Below, one piece after another: positions 1 through 4,472 of a stretch of DNA of 5,684 nt (positions within the stretch are counted from its first letter, which is position 1; every line of letters begins with the position of its first letter). This stretch comes from Helicobacteraceae bacterium. GTDB lineage: Bacteria; Campylobacterota; Campylobacteria; Campylobacterales; Sulfurimonadaceae. The position numbers and the translations under genes are program-made. The stretch is taken from the NCBI GenBank assembly GCA_947497635.1, contig CANMHZ010000090.1, forward strand, positions 1 to 5,684. The letters are read 5' to 3'. The notes under the pieces were generated by a model. The model did no database searches, was not told where the DNA came from, and was given only the letters and a program-made list of their open reading frames with translations.

Positions 1-45
1 TTTATATGCTCTAAAATTTTTTAGAACTAAACTTTTTACTACCAT
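1..45 (-). CDS. Start of a truncated gene, probable RecF/SMC/OLD-like AAA ATPase (5' end only)
   Basis: Only the first 15 codons lie in the window; they read MVVKSLVLKNFRAYK and the frame is still open at the left edge. The pattern of a short hydrophobic strand followed by L-K-N-F-R-x-Y/F is the usual N-terminus of RecF, SMC/Rad50-like and OLD/AAA15-type ATPases, where it precedes the Walker A loop; that loop would lie outside the window. The start is well placed: AGGAG (complement of 55-59) sits 9 bases upstream of ATG, and an in-frame TAG at 58-60 rules out a longer version. It follows the methyltransferase and Bro-N genes on the same strand, a typical neighbourhood for defence ATPases and nucleases. 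It does not look like the N-terminus of a type III Res subunit. The existence of a gene is fairly secure; the family rests on 15 residues and is tentative. Confidence 0.6.
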   Translation of the reverse strand, partial: MVVKSLVLKNFRAYK

Positions 46-54
46 TTTTAGACT

Positions 55-59
55 CTCCT
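55..59 (-). promoter_or_regulatory. Ribosome binding site of the truncated ATPase-like gene
   Basis: The minus strand reads AGGAG followed by AGTCTAAAA and ATG. The near-consensus Shine-Dalgarno at suitable spacing is the main reason for calling a gene at the left edge. Confidence 0.65.
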
Positions 60-80
60 ATTTTTTTAAATAAAAATATT

Positions 81-94
81 TTCCAATGCTGGAA
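81..94 (-). other. Small inverted repeat in the leader of the ATPase-like gene
   Basis: TTCCA, a 4-base loop, then TGGAA form a 5-bp stem. On the minus strand it is followed by an A/T-rich run (AATATTTTTATTT), so it could be a weak terminator of the Bro-N transcript or an operator for the next gene. The stem is short and may be chance. Confidence 0.25.
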
Positions 95-117
95 TCTCAC
101 TTATAATCTTGTATATA

Positions 118-123
118 ATTATA
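118..123 (-). promoter_or_regulatory. Candidate -10 box for the truncated ATPase-like gene
   Basis: The minus strand carries a perfect TATAAT inside a 10-bp palindrome (TATAATTATA, 114-123), about 70 bases upstream of the ATPase-like start. No convincing -35 box is present, as is usual for epsilonproteobacterial housekeeping promoters. The 46-165 gap is about 20% GC by hand count, so TATAAT can occur by chance. If real, the downstream gene has its own promoter rather than depending on read-through from mod and Bro-N. Confidence 0.3.
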
Positions 124-165
124 GACTCATAACTTTATTAATCGTAAACTTCTTTACAATCATTT

Positions 166-993
166 TCATATAAGCTTCCCTTCCAACACACTCTTAGCAT
201 TCAAACTCGTCACCACTTTTTTACCCGTCTGAGCTTCCAGCTCTTGCAGGGCGACTTTGGCAACATTTCCACCTTGTCGCGCTACTTTTTTAGACTCTTC
301 AAAACTTTTCGGATTTACAGCTTGCGAAATATCCTTAGTAGACGCTTCCGCTAACATATTTAAAATAAGCTCGGTGTTGGTCATAGTATCCCGTAGGTTC
401 TCTTTTTTGAGCCCTTTTAGGACTTTATATTCTTTGGTGGTTTTGTCTGCCCATGTTTTGGTGATAATGTCGGTGAGGGTTGCGAACTGCATCCCCGCTT
501 GAATCCCTTTGCTCTTCCACTCATCGGTAAGTTCTTTGCGAATTTCGATACTTTTTAGCCGTTGGTTGATCCAGTTTTCACTGTAGCCCAATGCTAAATA
601 TTGTTCCAACGCTCTGTCAATACTTAGTTCAGGGTCTTGCATTTCGTCCAACCGCTCAGTAGCGATTTGTGCCAACCAAAGCTTAAAAGGTTCTGCTTTT
701 GGACTTGGGACAGACTGTATCAATCTAAAAAGTTGCTGAGTATCGGCAACATCGGTAAGTCTCATTTTACCGTCAGGTGCTTTCATTTTCAAACCGTGAC
801 AATTTGTCACGGTTTCATTTCCTTCTGCCTTGAGTCTTTGTTTTAATTTTCTCCAATATGCCGTTGGGTCAACACTTTCGGTTAGAACTTCAATAACATC
901 AATAATAGAGATATACCATTTTTCTTGGCTCTCATCCCAAACCGTGCGTACTTTTTTATTGTCAAAAATTTGAATTGCGTTTTTGGTACTCAT
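166..993 (-). CDS. Bro-N domain protein with DinD-like C-terminal region
   Basis: A 275-residue soluble protein. Residues about 5-120 form a Bro-N (baculovirus repeated ORF N-terminal) domain, a predicted DNA-binding module common in phage antirepressors. Typical landmarks are the W-Y-x-S-I-x-D-V stretch near residues 26-33, the V-T-N-C-H-x-L-K motif at 62-69, and S-P-K-A-E-P-F-K-L-W-L-A at 97-108. The C-terminal part, especially GLKKENLRDTMTNTEL at 194-209 and the following helix, resembles from memory E. coli DinD, a LexA-regulated protein of nearly equal length (274 aa) reported to inhibit RecA filaments. ATG follows the mod stop codon after one base (TGAGATG), with GAGG 7 bases upstream inside mod, so translation is probably coupled. 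Its exact role is unknown; regulation of the methylase operon or a link to DNA damage is plausible. The gene contains a striking 25-bp palindrome at 791-815. Confidence 0.85.
   Translation of the reverse strand: MSTKNAIQIFDNKKVRTVWDESQEKWYISIIDVIEVLTESVDPTAYWRKLKQRLKAEGNETVTNCHGLKMKAPDGKMRLTDVADTQQLFRLIQSVPSPKAEPFKLWLAQIATERLDEMQDPELSIDRALEQYLALGYSENWINQRLKSIEIRKELTDEWKSKGIQAGMQFATLTDIITKTWADKTTKEYKVLKGLKKENLRDTMTNTELILNMLAEASTKDISQAVNPKSFEESKKVARQGGNVAKVALQELEAQTGKKVVTSLNAKSVLEGKLI
791..815. repeat. 25-bp palindrome inside the Bro-N gene, candidate operator
   Basis: The arm AAACCGTGACAA is followed by one central T and then the exact reverse complement of the arm: 12 paired bases with no mismatch. 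It encodes the conserved segment E60 to L68 around V-T-N-C-H, so protein conservation explains part of the core (GTGACA-N3-TGTCAC) but does not require the outer AAACC/GGTTT symmetry. The core TGACA-N3-TGTCA recurs in front of mod at 2917-2929. It could be a protein-binding site, an mRNA hairpin or a coincidence of codon choice. Confidence 0.6.
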
Positions 994-994
994 C

Positions 995-2851
995 TCAATA
1001 CCTCACCACAACATCAAGCTCAATGGATTTTTTGTTTTTGTAGCTTTTGAGTCCTTCGGCAATTTCGCGTAAAAGTCGGCTATCGAAGTTGTAACCAAAA
1101 AGGACAAGTTTGGAGGGTTGAAAGGTTGCGTCCTCATCGAGTGCTTTTATAAACACGCCCAGTGCCTCGCTACTAAAATCTTTATCCATACAATAGACGT
1201 TTTTTCCATACGTATAGGCGGTATAGCTTCCGAATTTCCGTGGGGATACATCCTCTGTGAGGGGGATACCGTCATAAGTCTTCCATGTTGTGAGGAGATA
1301 TCCTAGTTGTTCATCGTTCAAATCTCTGCCGTTAAAAAGGGTTTGCCCCTCTTCGAGATCGTCGATTTCATCAAGATAACCCTCAAAGAGAGGAGTGGTT
1401 TGGAAGATTTTGAAACCCGTGTCTGTTTCGGGCGAGACTAAAGTCTCATCTTTTTTTATTTTAATAGCCGCTTTTTCGATACGGGCTTTGGTAATGTCAA
1501 AAATAGTCTCATACCCTGCTTTGCGGGCTTCGCTTTTGGGGTCGGTGGGTTCGTCGATTTGGACAGTGATAAAACGGCGATTTCCACCATCTTCGGCATT
1601 GAGGGCCATTACTGCATGGGCTGTTGTTCCACTTCCTGCGAAAAAGTCGAGGATAAGGTCGCTTGGCTGAGTTGCAATTTTTAACATTTCTATAACATAA
1701 GGAGTAGGTTTAGGAGTATCAAAAACAATACTCCCAAATAAAAATTTAATTTCATCTGAAGCATTTGCTGCATTCGATACATTATCCCATATTGTTTCGG
1801 GTATTTTTCCTTGATTTTCATCGAGAAATAATTTACGATATATGTTGTCACCCCTAATAATTAATTTGTTGTCATTGTCAAGTTTTTCAAGATTTTCTTT
1901 ACTGAATAACCAAAGCCGTTTAGTAAAAACAGTTCCTTTTTTATTTGTAAACTCATAATTAACTCCGCCCTGTGTTCCCCTTGCCCAAGTTGCAAGCATT
2001 CTATAATTACCTCTTGGGTCATCTTCTTGGTTTTTATATGCTTTTTTTGTTGTTTCATCTAATTCAAGAAAATTAGTAATAAAAACATCTTTAGATTTTG
2101 CATATACTAAAAGGTACTCATGTGATTTACTAAACCATTTAGCTGAATTATCTCTTCCTCTTTTTCTTTTCCAGATTACATTTGCCACAAAATTCTCTTC
2201 CCCAAAAACTTCATCACACAACATTTTAAGCTGTGCTTGTTCATTGTCATCAATTGAGATAAAGATCACCCCATCCTCACGCAAAAGCTCTCGTGCGACA
2301 TAAAGACGTGGGTACATAAAGGTGAGCCATGCGCTGTGAGAGTTGGATTTGCTGGCGGTAAACTCCAAAATCCGCTTCGCTTCATCGAGTTCGATACCTG
2401 CCAACTTGGAGAGTTGTCCAGCGGTGAATTTACGATCATCGTTATAAACAAACCCATCGTTTCCCGTGTTGTACGGTGGGTCGATATAAATCATTTTTAT
2501 TTTTTCGCTGTACGCATTTTTGAGGTGCTTGAGGACTTCGAGATTATCACCACGGATGAGCAAATTTTGGCTATTTTGGTTCTCTTCTTTTGCGTTATAC
2601 TCTTTATCTTCTTTTAAAAGTGTTTGGGGATTTTCATTAGCAAGGAGCCGTGCATACGATTTACCCAGCCAGTTGAGACTGTAGCTTTCACGAGAGAGGT
2701 CAAGATCACTTTTACCCACAATCTCCATCATTTTATGCGGAATAAAAGCACCGTTTTTATCGAAACAATTGGGAAAATTCTTTTTTAAAATGGCTAATTG
2801 TGTACTGTTGGCTGTGGTGTCGGTATTGTCGCTAAGTTTCTCTATTTGCAT
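995..2851 (-). CDS. mod: Type III-like DNA adenine-N6 methyltransferase (Mod subunit)
   Basis: A 618-residue methyltransferase, the usual length for a type III Mod subunit. It would transfer a methyl group from S-adenosylmethionine to adenine N6 in a short asymmetric site, and in a type III system would also guide the Res nuclease. The catalytic motif IV, D-P-P-Y, is at residues 124-127 in IYIDPPYNTGNDGFVYND; the SAM-binding motif I, F-x-G-x-G, is at 404-408 in LDFFAGSGTTAHA. This order (IV before I) marks the beta class. Residues about 210-390 between them should be the target-recognition domain, and the DNA encoding roughly 196-392 is much AT-richer than the rest. Residues 470-618 form the C-terminal extension seen in type III Mods. 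The start is set by AGGGAG 7 bases upstream. A Bro-N gene follows after one base. No res gene is in the window, so restriction activity is not shown. Confidence 0.93.
   Translation of the reverse strand: MQIEKLSDNTDTTANSTQLAILKKNFPNCFDKNGAFIPHKMMEIVGKSDLDLSRESYSLNWLGKSYARLLANENPQTLLKEDKEYNAKEENQNSQNLLIRGDNLEVLKHLKNAYSEKIKMIYIDPPYNTGNDGFVYNDDRKFTAGQLSKLAGIELDEAKRILEFTASKSNSHSAWLTFMYPRLYVARELLREDGVIFISIDDNEQAQLKMLCDEVFGEENFVANVIWKRKRGRDNSAKWFSKSHEYLLVYAKSKDVFITNFLELDETTKKAYKNQEDDPRGNYRMLATWARGTQGGVNYEFTNKKGTVFTKRLWLFSKENLEKLDNDNKLIIRGDNIYRKLFLDENQGKIPETIWDNVSNAANASDEIKFLFGSIVFDTPKPTPYVIEMLKIATQPSDLILDFFAGSGTTAHAVMALNAEDGGNRRFITVQIDEPTDPKSEARKAGYETIFDITKARIEKAAIKIKKDETLVSPETDTGFKIFQTTPLFEGYLDEIDDLEEGQTLFNGRDLNDEQLGYLLTTWKTYDGIPLTEDVSPRKFGSYTAYTYGKNVYCMDKDFSSEALGVFIKALDEDATFQPSKLVLFGYNFDSRLLREIAEGLKSYKNKKSIELDVVVRY
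1676..2265 (-). other. AT-rich block covering the mod target-recognition region
   Basis: By hand count 1681-2220 is about 30% GC (163 of 540), while 1501-1680 and 2281-2460 of the same gene are about 49% (177 of 360). The block corresponds to residues about 196-392, between the two conserved catalytic motifs, where sequence specificity resides. A sharp compositional island in this position suggests replacement of the recognition domain by recombination with a foreign allele. Confidence 0.7.
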
Positions 2852-2857
2852 CGGCTC

Positions 2858-2882
2858 ACTCCCTTTTTAATCAAGAGGGAAT
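2858..2882 (-). promoter_or_regulatory. mod ribosome binding site with possible sequestering hairpin
   Basis: The minus strand has AGGGAG ending 7 bases before the mod ATG, a good Shine-Dalgarno. The segment AGGGAGT (2864 to 2858) can pair with ATTCCCT (2882 to 2876) upstream, giving a 7-bp stem with one wobble pair around an 11-base loop, which would hide the ribosome binding site. The site itself is secure; the hairpin is inferred. Confidence 0.5.
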
Positions 2883-2893
2883 TTTACCCAAAT

Positions 2894-2908
2894 GAGCCTA
2901 AGAGGCTT
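2894..2908. repeat. Short hairpin between mqo and mod
   Basis: AGCCT, a 3-base loop, then AGGCT form a perfect 5-bp stem (2895-2907), extended by a G-T pair. It lies downstream of mqo on the minus strand but is not followed by a run of T, so it is at best a weak terminator; it may instead lie at the start of the mod leader transcript. Confidence 0.3.
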
Positions 2909-2910
2909 CG

Positions 2911-2941
2911 ATAATATGACAAAGTGTCATGGAAATTTCAA
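2911..2941 (-). promoter_or_regulatory. Candidate mod promoter with palindromic operator in its spacer
   Basis: Just after the mqo stop codon the minus strand has TTGAAA (complement of 2936-2941) as a -35 candidate. A -10 follows as CATATT (2913-2918, spacing 17) or TATTAT (2911-2916, spacing 19). The spacer holds a perfect inverted repeat, ATGACA-AAG-TGTCAT (2916-2930 on the plus strand), whose TGACA-N3-TGTCA core equals that of the palindrome in the Bro-N gene. A repressor bound here would block RNA polymerase. The promoter assignment is by eye. Confidence 0.4.
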
Positions 2942-2945
2942 TAGC

Positions 2946-4379
2946 TTAATAATACTCCTTCTCATGAGCGTGCATTGCTTCACGAATCTTGTTAACTCTT
3001 TGTTTTTGTAGCTCAATTGGCTCTTTCAAAGCGCAATATTCGCCATCAGTTAACTCATCATTAAACCGTTGTTCATCAAAGGTTTTTCCCAAATAGTTCA
3101 CTATAGACTTAAGATCACGTTGTGCATTTCCCAAACAGCTTGTTGCTCCTGGGGATGGGGTCATATTGAAAATAATCCCCTCTCCTGTATTGATCGATGC
3201 TTCTCCGAGGATCAGTTTACGCTGTTTTTTGTCAATCACTTGTGGGCGCACTCCACCGAATCCTTGCGCGTATTCATATTCATGAAGTTGAAGAGAGGGG
3301 ACAATTTTTCGGGCATCGTGAAGAAAAAATCGTTTCCCGAAAAATGGGACTTCAAAGATAAAATTTCGCAAAATATAGTTACGAATTTCCGAATCTTTGA
3401 GTAGTTTCCACAGTGCCGAAACAACATTACTATCCAATCGCAATGTTTTCCAAAAATCAAGATAAGTACCATTTTTGTACCGTTCCAATTTCGGTAGCAT
3501 TAGCGCCGTTGGTCCAAACCTCGTATTCCCCTCCGCCAAAATATCAGGATCACCGTGAAGTGCTGCAAAAGGGAGTTTTGGATTTTGAATCATATAGACT
3601 TTGCCATTGAGTAGTTTTTGCGTTGTGAGATAAAAGCTTCCTGCCATAGGAAGACACGCATACTCTTGCCCATACCCCATAGCGTGTGCCAAAAATAGAC
3701 TATGCGCTCCCGCATTGACCACGATAAAATCGGCAGTAAAGGTTTTTTCTTTCGTGTGGAGCGTGTAACCTCGTGTTGTATTTTTTTCAATCGTTAAGAC
3801 TTGCTCATTCACAAAAAGATCGACCCTTGTATTGGGCTCTTTTTTGGCATTATCAATGAGGGACTTCGCCATTTTTCCATAATCTACGGTTGTCCATTGA
3901 TCCTTTGTTCCAATGGCAACAATGTTTTCGGGACGTTCATTACCGTTGGCATCATAAACAACGCGCGGTTCGAGTATTTTGAGCGTCTCTTTGTCCCACA
4001 CTTCCAAATAGGGGAAAAGTTCGGAGAACTCTTCATAGCGTTGAAGCAAAAATTCCACCTCATCATCCCCTACTCCCAATGCCATTTTTTGATGCGAAAA
4101 AATGATCTCGTTTTCATAAGAGTGTGCCAAACAATATTTTTCGACCATCTTCGCGGTGCGTTTTGTAATAGCTGCTTTAGGAAGTGTATAGTTTGTCTCA
4201 ATATCACCCACGTGGATAGTTTGAGAGTTACTGGTTCCTTTGGAATTAAGGGTAGCAATATCCTCATATTTTTCGATAATTCCGATTGATTCAATATTGG
4301 TATAACGTGCCAATTCGTAGGCAAGTGCTGCGCCTGATATTCCAGCACCGACAATAACAACATCATAATGATGTGACAT
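2946..4379 (-). CDS. mqo: Malate:quinone oxidoreductase (FAD-dependent)
   Basis: A 477-residue flavoprotein that would oxidise (S)-malate to oxaloacetate and pass electrons to the quinone pool, acting as a peripheral membrane enzyme of the TCA cycle. The N-terminus has the FAD-binding Rossmann motif G-A-G-I-S-G (11-16), with an acidic residue at the end of the second strand (E36). The segment S-N-S-Q-T-I-H-V-G-D-I-E-T-N-Y at 50-64 and the C-terminal blocks G-F-G-G-V-R-P-Q-V (373-381) and N-M-T-P-S-P-G-A-T-S-C-L (405-416) match the Helicobacter/Campylobacterota Mqo type as remembered. No transmembrane segment or signal peptide is visible. The start has AAGGA 6 bases upstream of ATG. It is divergent from gltA, whose product consumes oxaloacetate. 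The alternative is another member of the DAO/L-2-hydroxyglutarate oxidase group, which the specific motifs make unlikely. Confidence 0.9.
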   Translation of the reverse strand: MSHHYDVVIVGAGISGAALAYELARYTNIESIGIIEKYEDIATLNSKGTSNSQTIHVGDIETNYTLPKAAITKRTAKMVEKYCLAHSYENEIIFSHQKMALGVGDDEVEFLLQRYEEFSELFPYLEVWDKETLKILEPRVVYDANGNERPENIVAIGTKDQWTTVDYGKMAKSLIDNAKKEPNTRVDLFVNEQVLTIEKNTTRGYTLHTKEKTFTADFIVVNAGAHSLFLAHAMGYGQEYACLPMAGSFYLTTQKLLNGKVYMIQNPKLPFAALHGDPDILAEGNTRFGPTALMLPKLERYKNGTYLDFWKTLRLDSNVVSALWKLLKDSEIRNYILRNFIFEVPFFGKRFFLHDARKIVPSLQLHEYEYAQGFGGVRPQVIDKKQRKLILGEASINTGEGIIFNMTPSPGATSCLGNAQRDLKSIVNYLGKTFDEQRFNDELTDGEYCALKEPIELQKQRVNKIREAMHAHEKEYY

Positions 4380-4384
4380 CCAAA

Positions 4385-4390
4385 TCCTTT
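4385..4390 (-). promoter_or_regulatory. Ribosome binding site of mqo
   Basis: The minus strand reads AAAGGA, then TTTGG and ATG, a good match at 5-base spacing that supports the chosen mqo start. Confidence 0.6.
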
Positions 4391-4406
4391 TTGAGTATTG
4401 TGTAAA

Positions 4407-4412
4407 AGTATA
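4407..4412 (-). promoter_or_regulatory. Candidate -10 box of mqo
   Basis: TATACT on the minus strand lies 27 bases upstream of the mqo ATG, leaving a short leader of about 20 bases containing the ribosome binding site. There is no clear -35 box. A second TATACT on the same strand at 4440-4445 is an alternative. Confidence 0.4.
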
Positions 4413-4429
4413 AAGACTATTTCCACTAT

Positions 4430-4447
4430 TTTAAGTTATAGTATAAC
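4430..4447 (+). promoter_or_regulatory. Candidate gltA promoter, extended Campylobacter-type -10 region
   Basis: TTTTAAGTTAT runs directly into TATAGT (4437-4442) and TATAAC (4442-4447). The TTTAAGT element resembles the region upstream of the -10 box described for Campylobacter housekeeping promoters, which lack a -35 consensus. The -10 lies inside a 13-bp palindrome, GTTATA-G-TATAAC (4435-4447), so the opposite strand also offers a -10-like TATACT toward mqo. Confidence 0.5.
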
Positions 4448-4458
4448 CGATCATACTA
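4439..4458. promoter_or_regulatory. Inverted repeat overlapping the gltA promoter, candidate operator
   Basis: TAGTAT and ATACTA are perfect 6-bp arms separated by 8 bases (AACCGATC). The repeat spans the -10 to the probable transcription start of gltA, where a dimeric repressor would act. The arms are AT-rich, so chance is possible. Confidence 0.35.
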
Positions 4459-4461
4459 GTC

Positions 4462-4467
4462 AAGGAG
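4462..4467 (+). promoter_or_regulatory. Ribosome binding site of gltA
   Basis: AAGGAG lies 5 bases before the ATG at 4473, a strong Shine-Dalgarno that fixes the gltA start. Confidence 0.75.
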
Positions 4468-4472
4468 ATACA

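Noticed and set aside
144..157. GTAAA-N4-TTTAC hairpin after the Bro-N stop as a terminator
   Set aside because: The stem is only 5 bp and A/T-rich, and no T run follows on the minus strand.
1..165. Attachment site, insertion-sequence end or tRNA marking the island border
   Set aside because: No terminal inverted repeats, target duplication, transposase fragment or cloverleaf could be found; the stretch is simply very AT-rich.
1395..1670. Plus-strand open frame of 91 residues opposite mod
   Set aside because: It is a shadow of the conserved mod coding strand and overlaps the region encoding the SAM-binding motif.
2042..2048. Run of seven T (A7 in mod) as a phase-variation tract
   Set aside because: Seven bases is short for a phase-variable homopolymer, the frame is intact, and no tetra- or pentanucleotide repeat of the kind found in switching mod genes is present.
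1861..2058. Minus-strand 65-residue frame inside the AT-rich part of mod
   Set aside because: It is out of frame within mod, basic and low in complexity; it is the expected by-product of the Lys/Asn-rich recognition region and not a frameshift remnant, since mod is continuous.
3801..4289. 162-residue plus-strand open frame
   Set aside because: It lies wholly antisense to mqo, has no convincing ribosome binding site or recognisable domain, and mqo is strongly supported.
4455..4460. ACTAGT palindrome before gltA as an operator
   Set aside because: A 6-bp palindrome is expected by chance; the longer inverted repeat beside it is the better candidate.
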